From NCBI GenBank assembly GCA_905182985.1, contig CAJJDN010000005.1, positions 675,240 to 739,239 of the forward strand: a DNA stretch of 64,000 bases. Reading direction: 5' to 3'. Under the pieces are notes generated by a model that made no database searches, was not told the origin of the DNA, and saw only the letters and a program-made list of their open reading frames with translations. A program made the position numbers and the translations under genes. The DNA is from Paramecium sonneborni. Lineage: Eukaryota > Ciliophora > Oligohymenophorea > Peniculida > Parameciidae. Of this stretch, positions 49,237-61,784 are shown piece by piece. The number at the start of each line of letters is the position of its first letter. Position 1 is the first letter of the stretch.

Positions 49237-50135
49237 ATGAATAAAACACAATAATCTCTTCACTAGCTAATATAAAATAAGAGAGATTAATTAAGAGAAA
49301 TACTTAGGTAAAATGATTAAAGAAAAGTTTTTGAAGAAAAAAGAACTTAAAATTAATAGAATTCCAAAAGCTCAATCATCTCATTTGATTCTAAAATTAC
49401 AATAAGAAGAATAGAAGAGATTGATTCAGAAAGTGATTAAAAAGAAGAAGAAATAATAAGACTAACAAAATTTAAGACTTAAAAAAATTTAACATTCAAT
49501 TACTTGAACTAGATAGTTGAATATCTTGATAGAATGCCATCATCTTATTAAATATCAAGAATATTTTATTTTTGTGAAGAAGCACTTTTAGATAAGAAAT
49601 TAATTAGTTCACAATTAGTGCCTATTTTAACAGAAATTCTTTTTAAGTTAATAAAGCATAAACATGAAATTCTGATTTGTTAAGTATTCTTTCTATCAAT
49701 ATTTTTAGCCAATATTTTTACTATTTAATGCTTTTTAACTTCATTAAGACTATGTAATTTTATAATACATTAAAATGTATCTTTTAAACAATCAGAAAGA
49801 AAAATAATAGATTATTAACTATTTACAATAGCCAGATATTCCTTTTGAAGAAAATTTATTAAGAATTATAAGCATTAATGAAAAATATGTAAAAAATATT
49901 TAAATTATTATAGGCAAACTTCGAAATGATGCTATTTTTATGTGAAACAATTAGGAATTAAGAATTTTTTTAAGCAATTGAGTTTTATGGAGCAAAAATT
50001 TTATGTGAATAAAATAGACATAAAAAAGAATACAAAAAAGTTATTTTAAAGATATTATAAATAACTGGTTGGGAATTAGAATTAAATGAAGATATTATAT
50101 CGAAGGATTAAGAAGAAAACTAATAAAATAATTGA
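49237..50135 (+). CDS. Unknown mostly helical protein, 282 aa
   Basis: Two 25-nt introns (49684-49708, 49889-49913) are removed to give 283 codons. The first 90 residues are charged and disordered. Residues about 95-265 are a series of amphipathic helices (VEYLDRMPSSYQISRIFYFC, LVPILTEILFKLIKH, then FEMMLFLCETIRNQEFFQAI) like an alpha-solenoid of TPR or HEAT type, but without a repeat I can name. The splice sites are convincing because both restore one frame. No function assigned. Confidence 0.6.
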
Positions 50136-50225
50136 GTCTTAATATATTCACTTCATTTTCCTTTAACAATAAATGATTAAATATCTATATATAAGTATAC
50201 TATAACGAAATGAAAAGTTGATTTC

Positions 50226-50891
50226 ATGAAATTGAATAATAGTTTGTTTTCAGTAAATAATATTCAATTTTATTATATAATGTAATAAAATTAATGCGTA
50301 TAGACTTCTTCATTTGAGTTAGCTTTTTAGTTATAGGATCTAATTTATAGAGAAACAAAGATAAAATCTTCATCACTGTAATACAATTTTTTTTCGACAT
50401 CAACAAAAGCTATTACTAATACAAACTCAATAAAATAATTAAATTCATATAGAAGTGTTGGTGAAATAAATACTAATATTTAATGTCTTGCTCCTAATAA
50501 AATTTTAGGAAAACCTGTTGAAGGTAGAACTTTATTAACTAATCTAATGTTTCCAAATCAAATAAAAATGAAAGTTTCAATCATTGAATAAAATAAAGAG
50601 AAAAGAGATTAATAGATATCAAAAAATATTCATACTGCAAGAAGACTTAGTTAATATAATTAAAATGAAACAAAACCAATTAGTTAATTGTAATTGATCA
50701 AAAAATTCAATTTATAATTGCAAAAGTGCAATTATTATGTGAATAATGAAAAATCAGTAAAATAAAAAACATTTAGAAAAAGATATGTATCTGTATTAGA
50801 TGATGTTCTACCTATAAGTACTCGAAATCTTTTTGTAAATGGAACTTAGAGTTAATTTTCAAGTAGAGAGAAAACACCAAATAAAAAATGA
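50226..50891 (+). CDS. Unknown basic protein, 221 aa
   Basis: An intronless frame of 222 codons. It is Ser/Asn/Gln/Lys-rich with one ordered motif, VSVLDDVLPISTRNLFVNG near the C-terminus. It is 12 bp upstream of the next plus-strand ATG, so the two could be one gene whose joining intron I did not find. No family recognised. Confidence 0.45.
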
Positions 50892-50903
50892 TTAAATTAA
50901 TTA

Positions 50904-52855
50904 ATGAATACTAAAATAACTTTGCGTAATTCAAAACAAAATAGCTTTCTTAGTTCTATCTAAACTACACATAGACATACATTATCTTAAGGTATAGAAC
51001 TAAAGATAGAATCACCTACAAATAGAGAAACATCTGGATTCACTTCTTTTTAATCGTTGAAATCTTCATCAATGCATTTGAAAAAGTTAGTGAAATCTCC
51101 AACTTCTTAATTAAGATCAGCAAGATTATTTGATTTAAATGAAAATTTCTTAAATAAAAGAACTTCAATAGTATAAATGATGCAAACATTTTCAAATAAT
51201 TATGAAATTATATAATAATCAGAACCATTAGAAAACATTGATTTATAAAAACTCTTTCCAGTAGAAGAACAAAAGAAATTATAAAATAATGATACATTTC
51301 CTGATTAATCCAATTTAAGAATATTTGAACTTAAATAAGAGAGCAATAATTGGATCTAAATTAATAGATTTAGGTTTCATTACTTTTCAATCAAAATTTA
51401 AGGCTAGGAATCACCAATATAAGTTTATGTTAGATGTGATTAATCAAGATTGCTTAATTATAGAATGTACATATCTACAACTGCTTCATTTCCAACAAAA
51501 TTCAATTGTGAAGCTGTTGTATAATCTAAATATTTTAAATATTAAGATAAAAAACATAATGATAAATTTTTAGATAAATTTCTTTATATAGCAATATATT
51601 CTGAAGAAGATTGCGAAATTTCTATATCATTTTTATATGGTAATAAATTTATCAAAAAATAAAAACCAAAAAGAGAAAAACCAAATTATGATAAATATAA
51701 ACATTGGTGGCAACAATAAAAATTTGATATGAGTTATGAAACAGATAAAATAAACAATAATCTTGATACAAGATAATACTCTAGAGAAGCAAGAAAAGAA
51801 AAATTAATATAATCATAAGATTAATTAGATATAAGAATTAAAAATGCAATGAATAAAAAAAAAGAATTGTGTGAAGATAAAAAAATGGATTTATTATCTA
51901 AATATTAAGCTAATGAAACTTTAAAAGAAATTAGAAACTAATAAAAACTCAAATAAAAAATCAGATAAGCTTTAACAAAGTTTTAAATCAGTTGGTTTGA
52001 TGTATTTTTACTTATACATTTAGCTGAAAATATGAAAGCTATGTTAGATGTATTTTAGTTGATATCCTATCTAGGAAGCAAAAAAAAGAAGTAAATATCT
52101 TGCAAAAGGAAGACTAATTGTTTGGAAATATAAAACAACAACAATGATTAAAATAAAAGAAAGTGGATAAACTGTTGATTAAAGAAATTTATTTAAATTA
52201 TGTATGGCAATGTGTATGTTTGCATTTCATAATAAAAAAAGATTAAAAACTGAATTGTCTAAAGTATTAAGATATTTTTTGAATGTTACTCATTAATACT
52301 GTCATTTTATTCAAAAACATTAAGAGTTAACAAATAAAGGTATTTTATTATTATATTCTAGTAAATTATGTTAAAAGAGTATTTAGAAATTTAAAATAAA
52401 AAGAAAAAGCTTATAAGGATAGATTATGGAGGATACTTAATAAATATGCCTAAGAAATTCTTCATTCTTTAGGAGCACATTTTAGTAATCCAAAAAAGAG
52501 AACATACATTATTGATAGGTAATTAATTCAATTATCATGAGTTCAGCACTAATAAAAGCAATGGAAGATTTTCTATCATCAAAAAAAAGAAAATGTCAAC
52601 AATTTATTTAAACTTATGTGACTGAAAAAGATTAAAAATAAGTAAACTTTAGTTTTATTTTAAAATAAGAAAGTTGTTGATCTTGCTTTGAATATGATGT
52701 AACCAGAAATGTTTGATACACCTTCATACGATGATCTATATGGAATATTTCGAACTTACATTCAGTATAAAAAAATGATATCTCAACACTCATAATTATA
52801 ATCGCAATAACAGAAATCCTAATCATAATAATAATAAGAATAATAATAATCATGA
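50904..52855 (+). CDS. Large unknown protein with basic helical C-terminal half, 617 aa
   Basis: Four introns (52050-52074, 52340-52361, 52519-52541, 52642-52669; 22-28 nt) are removed to give 618 codons. The N-terminal 130 residues are Ser-rich and disordered. From about 290 the protein is helical and basic (KEIRNQQKLKQKIRQALTKF, WFDVFLLIHLAENMKAML, YVKRVFRNLKQKEKAYKDR). The tail is a Gln-rich stretch encoded mostly by TAA codons just before TGA. The helical region recalls large ciliary or cytoskeletal proteins, but I do not recognise it. Confidence 0.6.
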
Positions 52856-52963
52856 TTTAAAATAATTTTTAAAATTTTAACTTAAATTTTTAAGCTCATC
52901 ATTATTATATAATTTTTAATAATTTTACCTTAAAGTAAGATATTTGTATGCAATTATGTATAT

Positions 52964-53512
52964 TCAGAATTTAATATCAGGATTAAATACTATAAAAAGC
53001 TTATAAAAATAGAAGTAACTAAATATTTTATCTTATCTTATCTTATTATTAAAAATTGTTAAAAATTTTTTTATTTATTTTGCAAAAAATTTTTATAATA
53101 TATTTTGATTTTAAATATCATATTTAGTGGTTTTTTATAATAGAAGTTTTTTTACTTTTGACTAGATTTAAATGGTAAATTGTTTATTGTAGTTTCTACA
53201 GAATTCATCTATATAACTTTTAAATAGTCTTTTAAAAGAGCTTTTTAACAATTAAAATATTTCTTCAATTTGATATTAACAACTTTTAATAAATTCTTAA
53301 TAAATCAATTTTTTAAATTTGAAATTGTTATCTAACCATAAAAATTGATCTCTCATCTAATATTATTAAGACTTATATTTAATAAATAAATTTTTTATGT
53401 TGTCTAAAAATTGATCATAATTTACTATTTTCACAGATAATTCCATCTTATAATATCTTGAACTGAAATTAATAAAATTTAAAAGAGATGATGTATTTTT
53501 ATTGAATATCAT
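52964..53512 (-). CDS. Possible unknown protein, 182 aa
   Basis: An intronless frame of 183 codons on the minus strand, tail-to-tail with the preceding gene. The composition is intermediate: Lys, Ile, Phe and Gln dominate, but patches such as KIVNYDQFLDNIKNLF and YIDEFCRNYNKQF look like protein. It could be a real lineage-specific gene or a chance frame. The rest of the space up to 53872 is AT-rich without features. Confidence 0.3.
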
Positions 53513-53872
53513 AAATAGATTAATGATTTTTTATTTTTGATATCATTATTTTTTCAATTGAATAAATAATAAATACTTTACAAATAAATTAAATTGTTAA
53601 TAACTTAGGTCTAGTGAATTAAAATAGAAATAAAATATAATAAGAAATTTAATTGATCAACGAATCTTTTTAAATTGATAAACTTATATTTGTTTATTAT
53701 TTAAATTTTTACTAATTTTCATGATTAAATATAGTAAAAAAATTGTAATCATGAGATATGATAGATAATGATTGAATTTTATATAAGCAAAATAAATAGA
53801 ATGTTTTGATCAATATATATTTTTTATATAAACGTTAGTTTGGTTTAATCATTTATCTAATTATTAATTAAA

Positions 53873-54595
53873 ATGAAACTTTTAGTTATTTTTGCTTTAA
53901 ATATAATGAAAGCTTACCAGCAATCTGGTGGTGGTGGTGGTGGTGGAGGTGGAGGTGGAGGTGGAAGTGGAGATTCTGGATATTATAACTTTGACTCTGG
54001 AGGTGATGCAAATTGTGGAGATGATTGTTGGATTCCTGTTACAGTTATTTTCTCAACAATTGTTGTTATAATTGTTTTAGTTTATTGTTATAGAACAGGT
54101 TATTTAAGGTGTGATTGCTATAAAATTACAAAAACAAAATAAAGTTTGCTTTAGAATTTTTTGTAAAAGGAGAATACTTCTACTAGAGATGAACTTTTAT
54201 ATGGATTAGAAATTTTGGGAAATTGCAATTGGAATATGAGTTATTTTCAAAAAGCGTGGAATAATATAAAAATTTTAGATAAAAAAATTGAAATTAATTA
54301 TAATTAGGAACTAAATAAAAATTACATCGATATTAATTTATAAGCTCATGATTCATTAGGAGATTCAATCTATAATGGTCACATTAAATAAATTAATAGT
54401 TTATGGAAGATTTTTATGATTAAGACTTATAAAGATAGGATACGATCATAATAATTTGGTGAATATGCTATTTTAATTTATGAAGGATTTGCCAATTAAA
54501 TTACTGAAGGATTTAAAGGAAGATGGTATTTTTATAATTCTTAATAATCGAATGGAGAATGGAGATGGTTACGCTCTAAAAATGATATATTATGA
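53873..54595 (+). CDS. Membrane protein with poly-Gly segment, 240 aa
   Basis: An intronless frame of 241 codons; the first 89 are followed by a TAA that reads as Gln here. It starts with a signal peptide (MKLLVIFALNIMKAYQQ), then 13 consecutive Gly (residues 19-31) encoded by GGT/GGA, and a Cys-containing loop (DANCGDDCW). A transmembrane helix follows at about 52-72 (VTVIFSTIVVIIVLVYCY). The cytosolic side is Cys-rich (CDCYK) and then an ordered roughly 150-residue domain containing NGHIKQINSLWKIFMIKTYK and EGFKGRWYFYN. Probable type I surface or secretory-pathway protein; function unknown. Confidence 0.65.
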
Positions 54596-54880
54596 ATCAA
54601 ATTTATTATCTTAAAGAATTATTAAATTAATTTACATCCTTTAATATATTTATTGATGATGTATCATCAATTGAATATCTTTTTAAAATATTTTAGGTCA
54701 AATGTCTTCTAATTATAAAAAAAATAAAATGATGAAAGCAAAAAAGAGATTTATTAATATCTCTGTTTCTTGATAAATTTATTAATTTGATTAATTAACA
54801 AACTCTATATTTTAAATCTAAAATTAATTCTAATTGTCTTGCCTTGTTAAAATAATATTAAAACTTTTTCATTAAATTTT

Positions 54881-55159
54881 ATGTTTAACTTATTAATTAG
54901 AAATTTCTAATTAATGAAATTTTCTAAACTAAAACCTAGTGGTGGTTAATATTTTTTTATTAGCAAAATCTAAATAAATATGAAATAAATGATTGTGTGC
55001 TTTAATTTAGAGTTTAATGCAATAACTATGGGTGATAAAAATTATTCTGCAAGACTGTCTTATATTTGTATCAAATTTTACTTATATGCTATTATATAAT
55101 ATAGATTTGGTTTAATTGATGAAAGAGAAAAATAATCCTATCTTAAAATAAATGAATGA
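54881..55159 (+). CDS. Doubtful small frame, 92 aa
   Basis: An intronless frame of 93 codons with moderate composition (KFSKLKPSGGQYFFISKIQI, FNAITMGDKNYSARLSYICI). It could be real or a remnant. The sequence between 54596 and 54880 shows nothing, and between 55160 and 55272 only short frames. Confidence 0.3.
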
Positions 55160-55272
55160 TTGTAGTTAAATAAAAAGATATAAGAGGATAGGTATTAATA
55201 AGCAATAAATCAGTCTAATTATTATTCTATTTATAATATTAAATTTAAGAAAATAAATTAATTCAAACTTTA

Positions 55273-56067
55273 ATGCAATAAATAATAGAACCTTCAGGAA
55301 CTCTGGGAGATTTACTCTTTTCATTATAACGATTTTCTTTGGAAGATGAAAAGCTAATTTAGTATTTTGGTAGTCGAATAATTAATTAAAATGAAATTTA
55401 CTACATTAATTACTGCACTCCTTTAGAAAAAAATTTATTTTTAAATTACCTTATAAATTTATTTTACTCAAATGATGATATCCCAAAGTAAGATATATTA
55501 TATATTGATTCCTAACACAATTTTAATATACCAGAACATATTTTTGTTGGTAATTGTTATTCAATTGAAGATATTGTAATTTAGCTGAATTCAGCTAGAT
55601 ATATTTTAAAAAAGAATAGGAAAATAAGGCTTATTATAATTGATTCTATTCATTAAAGATAAAAAGACAATAAAAGAAGAACTTCACGAACAATTGGGGA
55701 AAAAATTTTACAATTTGATCGTGAAGTTGAGTATGTTTTAGAAGAACTTATAAATTTGTTAAGAGAATTTAATGCAATTGTGATAGTACTTTGTTTAATG
55801 TAATATCCATAAAATACAATAAAATTATCTCAAAATTTTTCGTTTCTAATTTCAGAAAAAATAATTGGTTAATTATTGGAAAATAATATATTTTTGATTC
55901 CTCCATTATTTTATGATTAAGAATTATATAATTATGTTCAAAATAAGAATTCTAAGAATATGTCGACTAGTTGTATTTCGATAATGGAGAGTAAAAGCAA
56001 AATAAAATATTATATATTTGATAGTAATTAAATAATATAAACAGGAGAAATAGCTTAGAATCTTTGA
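55273..56067 (+). CDS. RAD51/RecA-like protein lacking a P-loop, 264 aa
   Basis: An intronless frame of 265 codons. The order of elements follows RAD51 paralogues. A strand plus loop sits where Walker A would be (NEIYYINYCTPLEKNLFLNY, no GxxxxGKT). Then come ILYIDSQHNFNIPEHIFVG, in place of the usual YIDTE-F-RL, the helix IEDIVIQLNSARYIL, and a Walker B strand RLIIIDSIHQ (Asp about 124). LLREFNAIVIVLC follows, like the fourth strand of the fold. RAD51 paralogues assist recombination; some (for example XRCC2) tolerate loss of ATP binding. Homology is inferred by pattern and needs a profile search. Confidence 0.5.
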
Positions 56068-56290
56068 TTATTGAGTCTATTTAATGTGCAAAATATTTAA
56101 AATAAAAATAGAATATATAAAATTAATAAGTTTATTGTATTTATTTGAAGTTATTAATCTATTTGAAGTAAATTAGGTGAAGCTTTATTAGAAATTGAGA
56201 TGTTTAAAAACAGTATAATTTACCTAAATAATAAAAAAATTAATTATTCGACACTAGGTTTAACCAATAAATATAAATTAATATAAAAAG

Positions 56291-57244
56291 ATGGGCTAGA
56301 GTTGTGCATCTTGTTAGAATAAATAAGAAATTGCTGGTGGTTATGATGGTATGGAACAAAAAGATTAATTTGCAGAAGAAGACCTAGATGACAGTTAAGA
56401 ATTTGATGCTAGTATTACTTTATTTTAGTAAAGAAAGTCCCCCTTCTACATATTAATGTAAAACGATGGAAGCAGATATTCTATAATATTAAAAATTAAT
56501 CTCGAAAGTAAAGGAAGAGGAATATATTGTGGAGTAAAAAGATTAATAATTGATATTCGATGACAAATCCAGATATTTTGGAAGTATATAAAATGGAAAA
56601 GCAAATGGATTTGGAAAGTTATGGTTAGAAAATGGAGACTATTATTAAGGTGATTTTGTTGAGAATATGATGGAAGGGAATGGAACTTTTAATTACTTGA
56701 AAGGTCCAATATATGAAGGGCAATTTAAGTCCAATAAACCAGATGGTTATGGTATAGAAACTTGGCCTGATGGATCAGTTTATGAAGGAGAATTCTAAAG
56801 AGGTAGAAAACATGGGAAGGGTTGTTATAAGTGGCATTAAGGATGTGTTTATAATGGAGAATGGAAGGATAATATGATACATGGCATAGGAAAATACGAA
56901 TGGCCTGATGGAAGGGTATGGTATCGTAAATATTGCAGTCTTATTCTGGAAGTTGGGTAAAAAATTAAATGCACGGTCGAGGAAAATATATTTGGAAAGA
57001 TGGAAAATGTTATGATGGGGAGTATTAGTATGATAAAAAATGTGGTTTTGGCGTATTTTATTGGCCTGATGGAAAGTAGTTCTAAGGTCAATGGCTTAGT
57101 GGAAAATAGCATGGCAAAGGATTAATGATAGGAAAAGATGGTAAGAAAAAAATAGGATCTTGGTTGGAAGGCAAATTGATGAGTTCAATAGAGGATGACA
57201 ATTTTTAAATTATACCAGAAGGTTGGATTTAATAATAATAATGA
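56291..57244 (+). CDS. MORN-repeat protein with N-myristoylation signal, 302 aa
   Basis: Two introns (56412-56433, 22 nt; 56916-56938, 23 nt) are removed to give 303 codons. The N-terminus MGQSCASCQNK has Gly2 and Cys5 suited to dual acylation. After an acidic linker and a short helix (ILQYQKLISKVKEEE), residues about 90-270 hold eight MORN repeats (YFGSI, YYQGDF, YEGQF, YEGEF, YNGEW, YSGSW, YDGEY, FQGQW). In protists such proteins attach to membranes of the cortex, flagella or contractile vacuole. It is a distant relative of the MORN protein at 11774-12825. Four TAA codons precede the TGA. Confidence 0.88.
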
Positions 57245-57391
57245 TCTTATTTGTATCATTCTTCAAACTTCAACTTTATTTTTGTCAAGATATTCTTGTT
57301 CTTTAACAGTAGATGAAGAAAGGATGAGAAATAAATTCAGTATAGAGTTATAAAGTTTATTAATATAAAATTAACCTCCAAATTATTAAAA

Positions 57392-58423
57392 ATGAAAAAT
57401 AAAAAACAGGGCCAACATTTATCTGATGAATCTGGGATAACTTTTTTTGAAGCATTCTAAAAAGCCATTTTCAAATTTGAAGTCGAAAACTTAAATTAAT
57501 ATACAAAGCAAGATAGTGATAGGTTTACAATCTATGAAGATTTGAAGTTAATTTTAGAACTTTCTAAGGTCAATTAGATTGAACCATAGCATTTTTAAAG
57601 AATATCATTTATTCTTAAAAGATCTAAATCAATATTGAGGAAGAGGTAATTATTGAATTAAGGTTAGATATCAAGAATATTTGAAAAATATAAATCAAGA
57701 AGATTTATAAACAATATTTGCTTTTCTATAATAATTTGGTGCTTAAGGATATTTGATTTTTGGTCTTGATAATGGAATTCAGAGATTATCAGATATAGAG
57801 CCAATAAAGTAAAATGAATCTCCAATTAAAACTCCAATTTAAACACCAATAAAATAAATAACAAAGTAAGTTGCATTTGGATCTGGAATAAATGAATTAT
57901 AAAATTCCTAACAATAATAATAATAAAAATAATAATAATAAAATTAGGTTGAGCCTGAATCACAAAAGAAAGTAAAATTAAATAGTAAATTTTAATTATC
58001 TGCAAAGTATGTATAATATAGATAGTTTATAGTTCAAAATATGAAATTTCGAATAGAAAAACGACTGCATTTAGATAGGATTAAGTAGTAGTATTAGATG
58101 CAGAATAGAGACAAGAATGTGAGGAACTTAAATTTACATTAAAAAAACTATCTGAGACCTTAAGAATATCATATTAAGAATTATGTTAAAGAATGTATTA
58201 ATGTTCTGGAGATTTGAATACACTTTTAGATGTATATTTGAATCATTAAGAAAATTTGTTATGGACTAAGGAGGCAGATGAATGTTTGAAAGCTTATCTT
58301 GTTGAGGAAAACTAATTTGAGAAATAAAAATTAAGAGTAATTTTACATGGAGAGGAACAAATTTAGAAGAGAAAGGAATGGTTATATGGAAAATGTGAGT
58401 AGATAGTTAAAATAAAGAATTGA
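57392..58423 (+). CDS. Myb-like protein with Rap1-like C-terminus, 325 aa
   Basis: Two introns (57646-57667, 22 nt; 58025-58056, 32 nt) are removed to give 326 codons. Residues about 45-105 read as a Myb/SANT-like bundle: DRFTIYEDLKLILEL, then RISFILKRSKSILRKRYQEY, with the SKSILRKRYQEYL helix in the DNA-recognition place. A Gln tract at about 175-190 is encoded by TAA triplets. The C-terminal part has YQCSGDLNTLLDVYL followed by LLWTKEADECL, a pattern seen in the C-terminal domain of Rap1-type telomere proteins. That makes a telomere or chromatin role conceivable. No BRCT domain is seen. Family naming is tentative. Confidence 0.5.
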
Positions 58424-58460
58424 TATTTAACAATTGAATTTAAAATAATTTAATAAAAAC

Positions 58461-59339
58461 TCATTTATGTGCAGTAGCATCCATTTTAAGGATATCTGAT
58501 GGCAACATGATATGATTTCTAGATTCAGCAAGAATAGCAGATATTTCTCTAGCATATTCAATTCTTCTAACATCCAAGAATGCTAAAAGTGATTAATAAA
58601 TAATAAATTACCTGGGTTAGTTAAGGCAGATTTGCCAACTAATTCAATTGATTTAGCTTCTCCCAAAGCTTTAATAACAATACTCTTTTTAGCTTCTCTT
58701 GCTTATTCAACAACAAATTTAGCTCTTTCTGCTTCTTATTAAGCAACTTATTTAGCTTCTACTGCTTCCAAATATTCTTTTCCGAATGTTAGTTCTGTAA
58801 TTGATACATCATCAATAGCAATTTTGAATTAAGCAGCTCTTTAATCTAAGGCTTATCTAATTTTGAATGAAACTTGATCTCTTTAACTCATTAATTAAGA
58901 GGCAGTATATTAAGCTACAACAGATCTCATAGTTTCATTAACAATTGATGGTAAGACTTTTTCATCATAATCAATTCCTAGAGTTCTATAAATAGTTGGA
59001 AGATCATCACTATATGGTCTATGAAGTACTCTAAGAGTCAATAGAACATTTTGCATATCTAATGGAATATTTTAATAGGATACCTCTATTAGCTGTATTA
59101 GCTTTGATTTATCTTGGTCTTGTTTAGATATTATAATCTATTGGTGTCTCAAAGTAGGGAATTCTGAAATGCCATCCTTCTTTATACTTTTCTTCTTAGA
59201 GACCAAAGAATTTGCTAAATTTAATAGCACAATGTCCAGGTTCAACAGTGAAAAAGCAATTTTTAACCAAAAAGATACCAAATATACCTGCTGTTCCAAG
59301 ACTCATTAGCATTTTTAATGATTCTACTTATGCAGCCAT
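58461..59339 (-). CDS. PHB2: Prohibitin 2, 274 aa
   Basis: Two introns (58583-58611, 29 nt; 59059-59083, 25 nt) are removed to give 275 codons. After a short membrane helix (GTAGIFGIFLVKNCFFTV), the SPFH domain runs GHCAIKFSKFFGL, GWHFRIPYFETPIDY, TRPRQIKANT, NVLLTLRVLHRP, and LPTIYRTLGIDYDEKVLPSI. It continues to the coiled coil ITELTFGKEYLEAVEAKQVA and AREAKKSIVIKALGEA. This is the classic prohibitin-2 order. PHB1/PHB2 rings scaffold the inner mitochondrial membrane. It is tail-to-tail with the Myb-like gene, and its 5' end lies 43 bp from the divergent XRN2 gene, so they share a promoter region. Confidence 0.95.
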
Positions 59340-59382
59340 CAATGTTTAGATTATATTTGTGTTGGAAATTTAATTAATTAAA

Positions 59383-61784
59383 ATGGGGGTACCTGCATTC
59401 TTTAGATGGCTATGTGCTAGAAATCCAAAGGCTTTGTTAGAGGTCTTGGAAAACTCAGATGAATCCTTAATATCAAATAATCCAGATATTGATAATCTAT
59501 ATTTGGATATGAATGGTATTATTCATCCATGTTCTCATCCTGACTAAGGTGGAATTCCTATACCAGTTACATATGATGACATGTTTGTGAATGTATTTCA
59601 CTACATAGATCGTTTAGTTGATATTGTACGTCCAAAAGAATTACTTTATATGGCTATTGATGGTGTAGCACCTAGAGCCAAATTAAATTAACAAAGAAGT
59701 TTTAAATATAATTCTATTCTAAGGTCGTAGATTTAGAGCAGCCTAGGAAGCTGTAAGAATTTAAAAAGAGAAGGAGCGTTTACGTGATTATTGGAGAACA
59801 TAAGGTTTGAATTCTGATACTTTAAATACTTATATTGAAAAAAACTTTGATAGTAATTAAATAACTCCAGGAACTGAGTTTATGCAGAAACTTAATATAG
59901 CATTGCAATATTATATTTATGATAGAATGAATAATGTAACCTAAATTACATCTAATATATTAGAACCCTTTATTTAAAAATATTCTAATCATTTTTAATG
60001 ATTCTAGTATTCCAGGAGAAGGAGAACATAAGATTCTTTAATTTGTTAGAGATTAAAGAAAATAAATCAATTATAAAACTGTAAGACATTGCTTGTATGG
60101 AGCTGATGCTGACTTAATAATGTTAGGTCTTAGTACACATGAACCATATTTTTATGTCATTAGAGAAACTATAATGGCTAATGATGATAAACAATGCTCA
60201 ATCTGTTAATAAAAAGGACATTTCTTTACTGATTGTACAAAGAGAGAAAAAGTTATTGATGATTTAAATACTGAAATTAAGTAATACAATTAGATTTAAT
60301 AACAACACAAGAATAAAGTTATTTAAGTTGATTTTTAAATATTATAACTCAATCTTGTAAGAGAATTTTTATATTATGAAACAAAGGATTTATAAACATC
60401 ACTTAAATTTTATGATTTAGAAAGAATCATTGATGATTTTGTATTTATGTGTTTTTTAGTCGGAAATGATTTTCTACCTCATATACCTTGTTTAAAAATC
60501 ACTGAAGGAGGTATTGATTGTCTACTCATTATTTATAAAACAATCCTTTCATAAATAGGAGATTATTTAACTAATTGTGGAGAGTTGAATCTATAATAAA
60601 TAAATTAATTTTTATTTCATGTTGGTTTGATTGAAGATGAACTTATTAAAGGTTAAGAGAAAAAGAAGGAAATTATTAAAAACAGAAGAGAAAGAAATGC
60701 AGAATCAAAAGAATTAAAAGTTTAGGTGCCACCTGAATTTAGTGTATTAGATACTCCAAAAGATGTTTTATCAAAATTCAAATCTGCATTAAAAGATAAA
60801 TTGACAGAAATAAATCAACAAGAAATAGATTAAGCATAATAAGCAAAATCTTCATAAGAATTAAAGAAATGGAAATCTGTGAGTTATAAACAAAGATATT
60901 ATTAAGAGAAATTTGGAATTAAACCACAATAATTTAGTGAATTCTAACATCGTATTAAGATATCTTATTTGGAAGCATTGGCTTGGACATTAAAATATTA
61001 TTATTAAGGATGTGTAGATTGGGGTTGGTTTTATCCTTATCATTATGCACCATATGCATAAGATCTGATAAATTTGGATTAATGTATATATGAATTCTCT
61101 TAGAATACTCCTTTTAAACCATATTAATAATTATTAGCAGTATTACCTCCTCAATCTGCCTAGTTTTTACCAAGACCTTATCAATAATTAATGTTAGAAA
61201 GTTAGTCTCCAATAGCTGATTTTTATCCAACTGATTTTGTGGTTGATTTAAAAGGCAAAAAATTTGCATGGTTAGGAGAAGTTGTATTACCTTTTGTTGA
61301 TGCAGATAGATTAATTAAAGCAAGTAATTTAGGTGTCACTTTATCTAAATTAGAATAAGAAAGAGATAGATTAGGATAAACATTAATTTTTAGTCTTAAA
61401 AAACATGAACTATTTAATTTCTAATTATGCCATATCCAAGTTTAAGTTGAATGGTTACCTCGTTTCCCTGTTGGAAGTGAAATCAAATCACCTATTCCAA
61501 CTATGGGAAATATTCCTAATAATTAAATTATTAGTGGAGCTTTGTTAAAAACTATTGTTGAAAATGATCCCTAATTTGTTTAAAATTAAATAAGGAAAGG
61601 AACTATTATGCCACCAGAATTCTTAGATGAATATTATATTAATTAATGTGAGTTAAATAAAAGATCTTTTGGAGGAGAAACAGTCAGAAGAATAATTTAT
61701 CAAATCTTAGGTATCAAATAAGTGAGGAGATAAGATAGATAATAAGATGATATTGATTAAATTAAAAAATAAATAAAGTTATGA
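59383..61784 (+). CDS. XRN2: 5'-3' exoribonuclease XRN2/RAT1, 782 aa
   Basis: Two introns (59699-59723, 25 nt; 59936-59963, 28 nt) are removed to give 783 codons. The start [10 protein letters not shown] is the universal XRN N-terminus. Acidic active-site motifs follow: [45 protein letters not shown] and [12 protein letters not shown], then [13 protein letters not shown] zinc knuckle ([14 protein letters not shown], about 259-272) identifies the nuclear XRN2/RAT1 type over XRN1. The enzyme degrades 5'-monophosphate RNA in transcription termination and rRNA processing. Intron 2 removal restores the KNILIIFND strand before PGEGEHKI. The next gene lies in the same frame 60 bp beyond the TGA. Confidence 0.95.
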
